From assembly GCA_001768515.1 (NCBI GenBank), contig MEOA01000030.1, forward strand, positions 1 to 55,635: DNA of 55,635 nt, given 5' to 3'. Source of the DNA: Bacteroidetes bacterium GWE2_42_24 (lineage in GTDB: Bacteria; Bacteroidota; Bacteroidia; Bacteroidales; TTA-H9). The notes below the pieces were generated by a model, which saw only the letters and a program-made list of their open reading frames with translations, had not been told where the DNA came from and did not search any database. The translations under genes were made by a program, and so were the position numbers. This document shows, one piece after another, positions 39,408 to 48,842 of this stretch (position 1 is its first letter; each line of letters opens with the position of its first letter).

Positions 39408-40496
39408 ATGGCATTAACCTGTGGAATCGTGGGGCTGACCAATTCGGGAAAGACCACCATTTTCAACTGTATCTCCAATTCCAAAGCCCAGGCTTCGAGT
39501 TTTACCGTTGCCCAAAAGTCGAACATTGGCATGATCACCGTACCCGACGACCGGTTGTACAAAATCGACGCGCTGATTAAATCAGTCCGGGTGGTTCATA
39601 CTACTGTCGATATAGTCGATATCCCCGGTTTGACCAAGGGAGGTTCCAAAGGTGAAGGCAACAAATTTCTAACGGATATCCGTAATGTGGACGCCCTAAT
39701 CTACGTACTTCGTTGCTTCGAGGATGCACAACTTCCACATATTGAAGGATCAATAGACCCCATACGCGACAAGGAACTTGTTGATTTTGAACTTCAGGTA
39801 AAAGACATCGAATCAGTTGAAAAGAAAATAGGAAGGATGGAAAAAGCCGCCAAGACAGGCGATAAAGATGCCAAACATGGACTTGACGTTTTAGCAGTTT
39901 ATAAGGACCACCTTGAAAACCTCCAACCTGCCCGTACAGCCCCGGTGCTGAACGATGACAAACGGTTCATTGAAGACATTTTCCTGCTTACCATGAAACC
40001 AGTGATGTATGTCTGTAACGTAGATGACAACTCAGCCCTGAACGGAAACCGCTATTCGGAAAAAGTACGTGAATCTTTGGCAGGCGAAGGGACAGAAATT
40101 CTGGTAATTGCCGGAAAGCTGGAAGCCGAGATTGCAGAACTTGAAGATGCCGAAGACCGTAAAGTCTTCCTTGAAGACGTAGGGCTGGCCGAACCAGGAG
40201 TAAACAAAATGATCAGAGAAGCGTACTCGCTACTCGACCTTCAGACCTTCTTCACAGCAGGTCCCAAAGAAGTACGTGCATGGACAATCCACCGGGGAAT
40301 GACAGCACCACAGGCTGCCGGTGTAATTCACTCAGACCTTGAAAGAGGCTTCATCAGAGCCGAGGTGATCAAATACGACGACTTCATGAAGTACGGCACC
40401 GAGCTTGCCTGCAAAGAGGCCGGCAAGCTGTCGGTTGAAGGGAAAAACTATGTTGTAGGTGACGGCGATTTGCTGCACATCCGCTTCAACGTATAA
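39408..40496 (+). CDS. ychF: ribosome-associated ATPase YchF (Obg family)
   Basis: A P-loop NTPase of 362 residues that binds ribosomes; in studied species it prefers ATP and is a negative regulator of the oxidative stress response. The Walker A is GLTNSGKTT (9-17), the switch region has DIVDIPGLTKGGSKGEGNKF, and the NTPase is followed by a coiled-coil insert (about 130-200). The C-terminal TGS domain carries FFTAGPKEVRAWTIHRG and ends in DGDLLHIRFNV. The base-binding motif is CNVDD rather than NKxD, as is normal for YchF. The length is standard. Confidence 0.96.
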   Translation: MALTCGIVGLTNSGKTTIFNCISNSKAQASSFTVAQKSNIGMITVPDDRLYKIDALIKSVRVVHTTVDIVDIPGLTKGGSKGEGNKFLTDIRNVDALIYVLRCFEDAQLPHIEGSIDPIRDKELVDFELQVKDIESVEKKIGRMEKAAKTGDKDAKHGLDVLAVYKDHLENLQPARTAPVLNDDKRFIEDIFLLTMKPVMYVCNVDDNSALNGNRYSEKVRESLAGEGTEILVIAGKLEAEIAELEDAEDRKVFLEDVGLAEPGVNKMIREAYSLLDLQTFFTAGPKEVRAWTIHRGMTAPQAAGVIHSDLERGFIRAEVIKYDDFMKYGTELACKEAGKLSVEGKNYVVGDGDLLHIRFNV

Positions 40497-40572
40497 GCAG
40501 CCGCTTCCCTCACAATCATCATTTCATGATACTGCCAGTGTTCTTGCAGCGCTACCCTGTTACATCGGCTAC

Positions 40573-41895
40573 ATGATCCGGCTCACAAACCTTTACAACA
40601 ACCTGATCCCTGGCCGCGTGCCACCTGACGAGCGGCATACGTTTAAGCTTCACCTTGCTTATTCGCTGGTCGAAGGGATTATCCTGGGCGTACTGGCACT
40701 CAACGAGTATGTGTTTCTACGCAGCATGCAGGGGAACAACTATCTAATGAGCATACTGTTCCAATCGAGCATGGTTGTATTTTTACTACTCATCTTCTTC
40801 AATGAGTTCATCAACAGGTCGCCCGACAAGCGTAAGCTGCTTCGCATCACAGCCATAGTTACACGAGGTCCTCTTATGCTTCTGTTCTTTTTTCCATCAA
40901 ACGAAACACAGCTCTCCGGCAGCAACTTCTACCACATTGCCTTTCTGCTTATCTTCCTGATCTACTATATGGGAAATCCTGTAATCTACCCCACCATCAA
41001 CCACTTGCTGAAGAACAGTTATTCACATCAGCATTTCGGCAGGTTTTACAGCCTGACGCAATCGTACAATAAGGCGGTGATGATGGTGATAACACTCGTG
41101 TATGGAATCTGGCTCGATGTAAACCCCTTTGCCTTCAGGTGGGTGTTTCCGGTTGTATCGCTGGCAGGTGTTGGATCAATCTGGCTCCTGTCGGCCATCA
41201 AACCAGCCACCGAACAATACGTAGCAGTAACTATCGGTTTTTTACAGGGAGTACGCCAATCAGTCTTCCGGATGACCGGGATCCTTCGTACCGACCGCCC
41301 CTATCGCCACTTTCAGATCGGGATGATGTTTTACGGGTTCTCATTTATGATCTCTATTACCATCATAAACATCTTCTTCAGGGAAGGTCTTAACCTGAAT
41401 TACACAAGCGTGGCGCTTTACAAGAACTTTTACAACATCGAAGCCATCTTTTTATTACCCTGGTTTGGAAGGATGATCGGGCGAATCGATCCGCGGGTGT
41501 TCGGAATAATTACCTTCGCCTCCCTGCTGGGATATGTGCTCTTTCTTCAGCTCACCAATATGATCAGGTGGAAAGCCGATGTGGGCGATTTCCAGCTGTA
41601 TGTATTTCTGATGTGTGCTTTTCTTGTTTATGGTTTCTATGCCGCCGGCATGGCGCTGCTCTGGAATATTGGATCGGCTTACTTTTGCACACCTGATCAA
41701 TCAGGCGACTACCAAAGCGTACATCTTTTCCTGACCGCTGTAAGAGCTCTCTTCGCACCTCTTTTTGGTGTTTGGGTGTACGAAGCCTTCGGGTTCTCTG
41801 CCACCTTCCTGCTGACAGCTTTCTCGCTTGTAATCGCCATTGCCATTTTATGGGCCTCGTACCGAAATGACAAGAAGCCAATTGGCAACCAATAG
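40573..41895 (+). CDS. MFS-like membrane transporter
   Basis: From ATG 40573 the 440 residues form about 12 hydrophobic helices in two halves. A longer frame to 40459 overlaps ychF and lacks similarity to a membrane protein start. The layout (NNLIPGRVPPDERHTFKLHL first, charged loops between helix pairs, a large middle loop near LQGVRQSVFRMTGILRTDRP) fits the major facilitator type, but I see no motif that sets a subfamily or substrate. It follows ychF by 77 bp on the same strand. Confidence 0.7.
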   Translation: MIRLTNLYNNLIPGRVPPDERHTFKLHLAYSLVEGIILGVLALNEYVFLRSMQGNNYLMSILFQSSMVVFLLLIFFNEFINRSPDKRKLLRITAIVTRGPLMLLFFFPSNETQLSGSNFYHIAFLLIFLIYYMGNPVIYPTINHLLKNSYSHQHFGRFYSLTQSYNKAVMMVITLVYGIWLDVNPFAFRWVFPVVSLAGVGSIWLLSAIKPATEQYVAVTIGFLQGVRQSVFRMTGILRTDRPYRHFQIGMMFYGFSFMISITIINIFFREGLNLNYTSVALYKNFYNIEAIFLLPWFGRMIGRIDPRVFGIITFASLLGYVLFLQLTNMIRWKADVGDFQLYVFLMCAFLVYGFYAAGMALLWNIGSAYFCTPDQSGDYQSVHLFLTAVRALFAPLFGVWVYEAFGFSATFLLTAFSLVIAIAILWASYRNDKKPIGNQ

Positions 41896-42501
41896 CAGAC
41901 CATCTTAGGAGGGCCTTTCGTTATTTCGTTTCATCTAATTGCCTGCACAATATTCCAAAAATTGTGTTCGTGAATTGACAATACACAACTCGAAGCAACT
42001 TGTATTACAGCCATTTAGGCCTTATAGTTATTACTCCTTGAAAGACTAATAGAAGTAAATTCGCAGATTTCAATGGAAATTTAACCTGTTGTATAAAAAT
42101 CAATTAAACCTGGTATTTTCCGCCACTCATACATGAACGAAAACACTTTCTTTGACGGGTCGAAAGAAAAGAACTAAAAATATGATTTTTCTGCATTTAG
42201 AATAGAAAACCGTTTTATAGCAGCCTTAAAGCAATTATAACTCACCTGATGTAAGAATTGATGATGATTTCCATTACCTATAATCAATCGATTCAACAGC
42301 ATATTGACTGAGTTATTTTTTATTAAAACCTACAGACTGATAACCGAATCAGGCTCTTCTGATCTAAGGTATGACTCTTGAGTTTTCAAAAGACTAAAAT
42401 GAAACGAGATCACTCATTACGCAAACTAATGAATAAAATCTGCGAAATAAAAGAAAGAAAAGCCGTCAGGACATGGTTAAAATTGCTGGTATCTTAGCTG
42501 G

Positions 42502-42515
42502 TTCTGCCGGCATTT
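42502..42515 (+). repeat. 14-bp direct repeat, left copy
   Basis: TTCTGCCGGCATTT, identical to 43182-43195 in the same orientation. The two copies lie on either side of noncoding repeat copy B. Confidence 0.7.
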
Positions 42516-42681
42516 GAGTGAAAGGCAGTTTTTATGTTGCCTCATTTACAACAAAAATATTCAAACTTTATCACGACTGAACTGGTTGGAGACTGCAATC
42601 GTTACTCATCACAATAAAATGTCAGGACAATTGATTTTAAACAGGTGTAGTAGCCCGGGGATAACCTGCAATGGGTTCTTA

Positions 42682-43160
42682 CCTGACTATTCTCTCGCTA
42701 AAACTTGCTTTTAAATAGCCACAACAAGTATTGTGCCAAAAAATACATATATTTATTTTTCCTATATATATAATATGCACCATAGTTATAGTAAACTTAA
42801 GCGTTTCATAAGAAAAACATATCTTTGGTATAACTTTGGTATATCTTTGTTAAGACTTTGGGGTAAAACTGGAATACAAGACACGTATAATCAACTATTT
42901 AAAAAATTGAAATTTGTGACTAAATATACACAATATTTTTATAGAAAACTTGAAAATTCTTCAAAAAGAGGGGTAAAATCAACAGAATTGTAGTCTTAAA
43001 ATTGGAAAACGTATAAATTTTGGAAAATTCATAGAGCGAGAATCTGTTTCATAATTCCGGTGGGGAAAAAGGCTATGGTATGGATTGGACGATCAATAAT
43101 ACAAAAATGTTAATGTGGCATGGTTTTATAGCATTATTAATATGACTATCATTGTTTCTG
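42682..43160 (+). repeat. diverged noncoding repeat, copy B
   Basis: Matches 9174-9640 in the same orientation through a series of shared blocks (ATTGTGCCAAAAAATACA, TTCATAAGAAAAA, GGGGTAAAA, TAGTCTTAAAATTGG, AATAATACAAAAATGTTAATG). This copy is richer in A/T. No frame is kept between the copies. Confidence 0.7.
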
Positions 43161-43181
43161 CAAGTGACTAATTTGGATAAA

Positions 43182-43195
43182 TTCTGCCGGCATTT
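43182..43195 (+). repeat. 14-bp direct repeat, right copy
   Basis: TTCTGCCGGCATTT, identical to 42502-42515. No copy flanks noncoding repeat copy A. Confidence 0.7.
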
Positions 43196-43521
43196 TGTAT
43201 GCGCGGATGCATTTCTATTTGTCAAATAAGCTGTTGGCTATCTATATAATAATTTTTAATTGCAACCTTCAGGTATGTAGAAAGTGCTGAAAGAATCAGG
43301 ATCATTCATATTTTGGTCTTCGGATTGTTTCACACAATTCCCGGTAGAACCAAATAAAAAGAGAGATGTAACATTCACCAAAACAACATTGTTAATAACT
43401 TTAACAAACAATTCAATCCCTGACCTTTTTTAAAAAATCCGGCAGTTATCAACATTTATCATTTAAGTTATTAACAATTCCCAACAACCTTCGGTAATTA
43501 CGCTTAAATTTACAACGTAAT

Positions 43522-44688
43522 ATGAAAAATCCGACCAGTCAGTTATTGGTGCTGTTTTTTCTGTTTCTTGTCTCAGGAACAGTGATAGCACAGAACAGTG
43601 ACCGTTCAGCCGACAATTTGCCGGCTATTGGCGATATAATGTCCGCACTGAGAAACGCAACAGGTTGGGCTTTACAGGATAATGGAATATGGATCAGCAG
43701 CAATAACGCCATCCCCAATCCCGATGCCGACAAGAATAAGACTTCTGAACCGCAGAACAGGTTAGGACGCCATAATTTTGATATTATTGAACTTCATGAA
43801 GTTATGGTTCATGGGCGACAGCATGTCGTCATGATCATGAAATCAGAGAAAGGGCAGTATGAATTCTCAACGCTTCGGTATAACTGGGAAAAAACAGATC
43901 AAATTGATTATTATGTCTTTCAGGCCGAGAGGCTGAAAGAGTTAATGCCTGAAGAGATGATACCAGGACACACCTACCTGACCAATCTCTCTTTGGTTAC
44001 CGGGGGCACAATCACCAATTACGACAAGCACACCTATCTGACCAAGATCAGTAGCGACATTCAGCGGGCGTATGTGCAGAAGGCAAAAAGTGCAAAGACA
44101 TTGCTGTGGGCGATGATGCGTACACAGATTAACGGAAAGTGGGTGATGCGTTTCAGGCCAATCGATGTATTTAATAAAAAAGAGATCTATTTCAGATACA
44201 CTGATCCGGATAATATGGCAAAACTCCTGAAAAGTTATTATTACGAGGTGCCGCTTGAGACATACAGTTCTTTTGTAAAAGGGCTGCCGGTGTATGATGC
44301 GCTCATAGTACAACCTACCACATTTCTGGAATATTTCAAAAGAGGCATCGCCCAATACGATCGCGAAGACTATAATGGAGCACTTCAGGATTTTGATCGG
44401 GCAATCGAAGTCGATCCTATCCAACACACATTCCTCATATACGCTTTCATGGGCTCCTCTTGGCACAAGCTGAATGAGTATGAAAAAGCCGAACAGATGT
44501 TTAACATAGCCTACGATATGAAGCCTGACGATCCTTCCCTGACCAAAGACTGGTTCAGGATGATATACAACAGGGGGCTTAACCGGCTGGCCATGAAAGA
44601 TCGCGATGGTGCCTGTGCAGATTTCCATCAGACTTCTGTTTACGGCATCGAAGATAGCGACAAGCTGATCGAAAAATACTGTAAATAA
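43522..44688 (+). CDS. exported TPR-repeat protein, function unknown
   Basis: The 388 residues start with a signal peptide (MKNPTSQLLVLFFLFLVSG, cut near VIAQ). The N-terminal 250 residues are a domain I do not recognise. The C-terminal part has about three TPR units (GIAQYDREDYNGALQDFDRAIEVDP; HKLNEYEKAEQMFNIAYDMKPDD; NRGLNRLAMKDRDGACADFHQ), which normally hold protein partners. It ends in GIEDSDKLIEKYCK, a common end of Bacteroidota TPR lipoproteins. The beta-barrel/SPOR-like gene begins 12 bp later, so both act together in the envelope (inference). Confidence 0.82.
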   Translation: MKNPTSQLLVLFFLFLVSGTVIAQNSDRSADNLPAIGDIMSALRNATGWALQDNGIWISSNNAIPNPDADKNKTSEPQNRLGRHNFDIIELHEVMVHGRQHVVMIMKSEKGQYEFSTLRYNWEKTDQIDYYVFQAERLKELMPEEMIPGHTYLTNLSLVTGGTITNYDKHTYLTKISSDIQRAYVQKAKSAKTLLWAMMRTQINGKWVMRFRPIDVFNKKEIYFRYTDPDNMAKLLKSYYYEVPLETYSSFVKGLPVYDALIVQPTTFLEYFKRGIAQYDREDYNGALQDFDRAIEVDPIQHTFLIYAFMGSSWHKLNEYEKAEQMFNIAYDMKPDDPSLTKDWFRMIYNRGLNRLAMKDRDGACADFHQTSVYGIEDSDKLIEKYCK

Positions 44689-44700
44689 GCTAATAAGAAA

Positions 44701-46560
44701 ATGAACTGTTCTGCCCGTAAATATATCCCATTGCTTCTAAGCGCACTGCTCATCATAGCAACAGGCACTGCTATGGGACAGAAGAAACAGCCAGTCGGCT
44801 GGTGGCAGAAGGACTGGTTGATTAACGTGAGCGGAGGAGGCACATTGGCTATGGGCGATATGAAATTCGCCTGGGATGGGAATGCCGACCTCAAAGAGGG
44901 CTATAGCCTGTGGTTTGGAAAACAATTAACCCCTTCTCTCGGGCTCAGGTTCCAGTTAATGAATTCCCGTCTGAGCGGCACGGGGATGTTGTTCCAGACA
45001 TCGGCTGCCGCCGAAGTGCCTGCAGAATTCCGTGCCAATATATTTGAATACAACCTCAGTGCTTTCTATTATTTTCTAAAGCCATACGGCTCTGATAAGG
45101 CACCCCGTAGTTGGAACATCTATGCGACTGCGGGGGCTGGATATGCTCATTGGGTTACAACTGCCAATAGCCTTATTGATCAGTCGTTTGTTTCATCCAA
45201 CGGCAATAAACCCAATGGAAAAGGAATCAACGGACGAACACTAGAGGCTGTCTTTCCGGTTGGTCTTGGCGCTGACTTTATGCTGAGTCCAAACCTGAAA
45301 CTTAATCTTGAAAGCAATCTTCACACCGTATCCTCCGATAAGCTCGACAACAAGGTAGCCGGCTTTCCTTATGACCAATATCTTTACACATCAGCAGGAC
45401 TCACCTATCAATTCAACACCAACATCAGACTGTGGAAACCAAAAACGAAAGAGCTGGCACGCTATCAAACTGACCCGGATCTTCTGCCTTTGCGTTACAC
45501 TCAGTTTTCATCACTTACAAGGGGGGCTGTTGACCCGTACTTCAAAAACAAAACCCCTCAACTGAGCCTGACTGTTCCATCCAAATTAACCTCTGAACCT
45601 GAAGTTAACATCACACTCAATTTTCAAAATGCTGGCCGGGAAGGCATTCTTGACCTTGACTTCGCCTTTCAGCCTGAGTTCCAGATAGAAGTAGCCGATA
45701 AAAACAGGTATCTGTTGAGCCCAAACGGGCAGGGAACCAACCTGCAATTAAAAGTGAATGCCGGCGATACCAGCAACGTATACACACTCAGGCTCCTGAC
45801 AGCAGGTGTTCCCAGCGGATCCTTTCCCTTCTTCATGACTGGCAGGTTTGTAGCCTACAGTGGCGAAACATTCCATTACAAGGAAATGGAATACATTGAA
45901 AAGGATGCAAGTAAGAGTCGTCAACGTGCAGGCTATGATTCAGTACCTGAAGGATTGCTATCAGGAATAAAGTTCCGGGTACAGGTACTAAGCAGTAAGG
46001 ATCACCCCATCCCTGAAACAAAGATCACGGCTTTGTTCCCCGATGAGAAAAAAATCAGTGAAGAAACCGAAAGTGGCTGGTACTATTACACGACCGGCGA
46101 ATTCGGCACACGAGACGAAGCCGATGAATACAAGAAAAAGCTGGAAAAGAAGACTGGACTTTCCGGGATGTACAGCGTTATGTACCAGAATGACAAACGA
46201 TCGCATAAGATGGAAGAGATTTACGAAGGCTATCAGTCAGAACTGGGAAAATTCGATGCACTGGGAAATCTTTCAAAACCTGTAAACCGTCCTGCCGCCA
46301 GCCAGCAGTCATTGATCGATGAGTACAGGGTACGTTTTCATTCATCACATGAGTTCAGGGCCTCAATGGCAGAACTTGAAACCAGAATGGGAACAGAAGA
46401 AATAATCACCGAAATGGCAGATGGTGAGGATTACGATTATTATGCCGGCAGTTTCAGGAAAAAAGCGACCGCCAATGCCTACGCCGAATACCTGAAGCAA
46501 ATAGTCGGATTCACTGATGTGGATGTTGTTGCCTTTAAAAAGGGGAAACCTGTGAAATAA
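44701..46560 (+). CDS. outer-membrane beta-barrel protein with C-terminal SPOR-like repeats
   Basis: The 619 residues have a signal peptide (to about residue 26), a beta-barrel region (about 35-240, outer-membrane protein of the OmpA/PorT sort), a beta-rich middle part and a C-terminal region with two SPOR-like units. Each unit has the pattern of strand then YYYTGEFGTRDEADEYKKKL or YYAGSFRKKATANAYAEYL, similar to the glycan-binding SPOR fold. Such a fold would link the outer membrane to peptidoglycan. It is coupled with the TPR gene upstream (12-bp gap). The precise role is unknown. Confidence 0.75.
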   Translation: MNCSARKYIPLLLSALLIIATGTAMGQKKQPVGWWQKDWLINVSGGGTLAMGDMKFAWDGNADLKEGYSLWFGKQLTPSLGLRFQLMNSRLSGTGMLFQTSAAAEVPAEFRANIFEYNLSAFYYFLKPYGSDKAPRSWNIYATAGAGYAHWVTTANSLIDQSFVSSNGNKPNGKGINGRTLEAVFPVGLGADFMLSPNLKLNLESNLHTVSSDKLDNKVAGFPYDQYLYTSAGLTYQFNTNIRLWKPKTKELARYQTDPDLLPLRYTQFSSLTRGAVDPYFKNKTPQLSLTVPSKLTSEPEVNITLNFQNAGREGILDLDFAFQPEFQIEVADKNRYLLSPNGQGTNLQLKVNAGDTSNVYTLRLLTAGVPSGSFPFFMTGRFVAYSGETFHYKEMEYIEKDASKSRQRAGYDSVPEGLLSGIKFRVQVLSSKDHPIPETKITALFPDEKKISEETESGWYYYTTGEFGTRDEADEYKKKLEKKTGLSGMYSVMYQNDKRSHKMEEIYEGYQSELGKFDALGNLSKPVNRPAASQQSLIDEYRVRFHSSHEFRASMAELETRMGTEEIITEMADGEDYDYYAGSFRKKATANAYAEYLKQIVGFTDVDVVAFKKGKPVK

Positions 46561-46918
46561 TTGTTTAATTTAATAAGTTATATTTTAATATTTTATTTAT
46601 CTAACGCCATACCATAGATTCAATAATTGGCCACAAATTAACGCTCTCCTTATAGTTGATTTGGATGGTTGCTAAACTGAAGGTTATTAATACTAACTAT
46701 TATCAGATAATATCATCCCTTCAGAAACACCGGGAATTTACTTAGTTTTACAACCTCTTTTCCACATTGGAGGGAAATCCGGATTCAAAAAACTGAAAAC
46801 AAAAGATACCAATTTTGAAATCTGCTGAGCCACTAAATATGACCAGAAATAAGAGGATCGATCAGACACCTGCCAATCAATAATATAAAAAGAAGATTAT
46901 TAACTAAAATTAAAGAAA
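46561..46918. other. intergenic region
   Basis: A/T-rich, no gene and no clear terminator after the beta-barrel gene. A weak box (TAGTTTTA near 46743) could belong to the metallophosphoesterase promoter. Confidence 0.4.
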
Positions 46919-48241
46919 ATGAAAAATTCAAAGATGTTATTAAGTGTATTAATAACGCTATTGTGTGCCAATCTGCTGATTTCATGCAAAAACATGAAAA
47001 CGACAGATACTTCTTTAAATCCATTCAGCAACGGAGGGGATGAAAGGAATATGATTGTTGTGATGAGCGATATTCATCTTGGCGCTGATTCTGCTTATAC
47101 AGAGTGCAAAAAGAACCTTGGAGCGCTTGAGCATCTGCTTAACCAGATAAGAGTGGCCGACAATGTTAAAGAATTAGTGATCGCCGGCGATTTACTCGAT
47201 GAATGGTTTGTACCTGCCCCAGTCAATACGTATGCAGGAAAAGATCAGGCTGATTTTGTAAAACGGATCGCGACAGCAAATAAAGGGGTGATCGATGCCT
47301 TTAATAACATCATACAGGATAAGAAAATATTAGTCACTTATGTCCCCGGCAACCATGATCTGACAATAACGGCAGCAAATGTTGAAAGCATTCTGCCCGG
47401 AATAAACCAGGTAAGGGATAATGTTCTGGGGCTGGGAACTTATTCCCCGGCAGACTATCCTACAATAGCGATTGAACATGGACACCGGTACAATTTCTTC
47501 TGTGCCCCCGACTATGCTTCGAATCAGGATATAGCTCCCGGTACAATCCTTCCTCCGGGATATTTTTACACCAGGATAGCTGCACTTTGGGTAAGTCAGG
47601 GATTTCCGCCTGCAAGCAATACGGTGCCCGAGATAACCCCAAATAGTAAAGGAGGAGAAAGCCAGGAGGCTTTATACAAGTATTGGAAGAGTTGGAAAAA
47701 TACACTGAATTTATATACAATACAGAATAGTTTTACAGATAAAATTATCGTGACTAACTTAAACGGCATGAACGGAAATTTTGCTGTTAATGATCTGCTG
47801 CCCTATCAGGCATCACCGGGTGAGCAAATCAATGTGAACCTCTACAATGGTATTCAGGATTCGTGGGAGACAAGACAAACGACCAACAATGTACCAGTTC
47901 ATATCCCAGTTATAAGAGCCATCGATTCAGTTGGATCAGATGGGGAAACAGATCATCAGGCAAGCCTGCAATACTTTATGAATCCTGATTCCAATAAAAA
48001 AATTGTCATCTTTGGACATACACACGTATACCGGATTATACCAATGCAGAACTACAAGGGAGAAAAATGTGTTTATGCCAATTCGGGAACATGGATTGAT
48101 CATAACCCCGGGAGAGTATCAAGGACATTTGTCGTCGTTACTCCGCAAAGTGGCGACGCATCTTCTCAAACCTATGTTAAACTCTACAATTTTGAAAATG
48201 AAGTTGTAACGGAGATGGCCAAAGACTCACTGCGATATTGA
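46919..48241 (+). CDS. lipoprotein metallophosphoesterase
   Basis: The 440 residues begin with a lipoprotein signal (lipobox LLISC, Cys23). The calcineurin-like two-metal site is complete: MSDIHLG (Asp, His), IAGDLLDEW (Asp), VPGNHDLT (Asn, His), EHGHRY, and FGHTHVYR near residue 365. The pattern resembles UDP-diacylglucosamine pyrophosphatase-type enzymes (DxH, GD, GNHD, GHTH), but those are cytosolic; this one is exported, so its substrate must be different, for example extracellular nucleotides or phosphodiesters. It is a single gene with its own terminator. Confidence 0.88.
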   Translation: MKNSKMLLSVLITLLCANLLISCKNMKTTDTSLNPFSNGGDERNMIVVMSDIHLGADSAYTECKKNLGALEHLLNQIRVADNVKELVIAGDLLDEWFVPAPVNTYAGKDQADFVKRIATANKGVIDAFNNIIQDKKILVTYVPGNHDLTITAANVESILPGINQVRDNVLGLGTYSPADYPTIAIEHGHRYNFFCAPDYASNQDIAPGTILPPGYFYTRIAALWVSQGFPPASNTVPEITPNSKGGESQEALYKYWKSWKNTLNLYTIQNSFTDKIIVTNLNGMNGNFAVNDLLPYQASPGEQINVNLYNGIQDSWETRQTTNNVPVHIPVIRAIDSVGSDGETDHQASLQYFMNPDSNKKIVIFGHTHVYRIIPMQNYKGEKCVYANSGTWIDHNPGRVSRTFVVVTPQSGDASSQTYVKLYNFENEVVTEMAKDSLRY

Positions 48242-48842
48242 TACAGGTTGATGGAAATTCATACTTGAATTCATTCCATAACTCACAGGGTTTATTTCTT
48301 GCGGGTTACACAACAGATTGTAAAGTGAAGCCCATCAAAAGGCTTCACTTTGCTTTTGTATTGCTTCCTTTACTCCGTCAGCCTGCCACTTGTATCATCA
48401 TTACAAGCATATACAAATACTATTGAACACGTGTATGCTAAAATATTGCCAGCCCTTCAACAGCAAGATCAATCAGGGATACGCGAGCGAGGTTAGTCAG
48501 AGAGAGGGCGAATCAGGTTGTATTGAAAACCACATCGACAAGGAATCCAGAAATAACGCAAATAAAAAGGTCTCCATACCGGCATCTGCGAAACGATGTA
48601 ACCAACACATTCTGTATAAAATATCAAAACATAGCTGTCTGCTGCACCCAAAGCCACAAGGCTGATTGCAAACTAATGGAGCATTACGGTGAGCCAAAGT
48701 ATGCCCGCCGGCACATTTATTGACAAAAATTTTATACCTTTCGGTTGTTTTTCAGAAAATCAGCCCACAGAACCATTATTGAGAGCATTCGATGGAATGC
48801 CGGTATACTGATTACAAAATTCATTCACCAATTGCAGTAAAC
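48242..48842. other. intergenic region
   Basis: After the terminator (48322-48357) about 450 bp hold short open frames on both strands without a family I know. I see no RNA gene or repeat. Confidence 0.45.
48322..48357 (+). terminator. metallophosphoesterase terminator
   Basis: Arms AAAGTGAAGCC and GGCTTCACTTT are perfect 11-bp complements around CATCAAAA, followed by TGCTTTT. Confidence 0.85.

Larger units (their letters stand above)
41896..43521. other. long A/T-rich gene-free region
   Basis: More than 1.6 kb without a credible gene. It contains copy B of the noncoding repeat (42682-43160) and a 14-bp exact direct repeat that brackets it. The last part before 43522 must carry the promoter of the TPR gene. 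Confidence 0.6.

Noticed and set aside
42514..42993. Short plus-strand frames of 66 and 86 residues
   Set aside because: They lie in A/T-rich DNA and the second covers noncoding repeat copy B, whose other copy does not keep the frame.
48497..48697. Cys- and Trp-rich minus-strand frame of 66 residues
   Set aside because: No signal, no motif, and another open frame lies on the opposite strand over the same bases.
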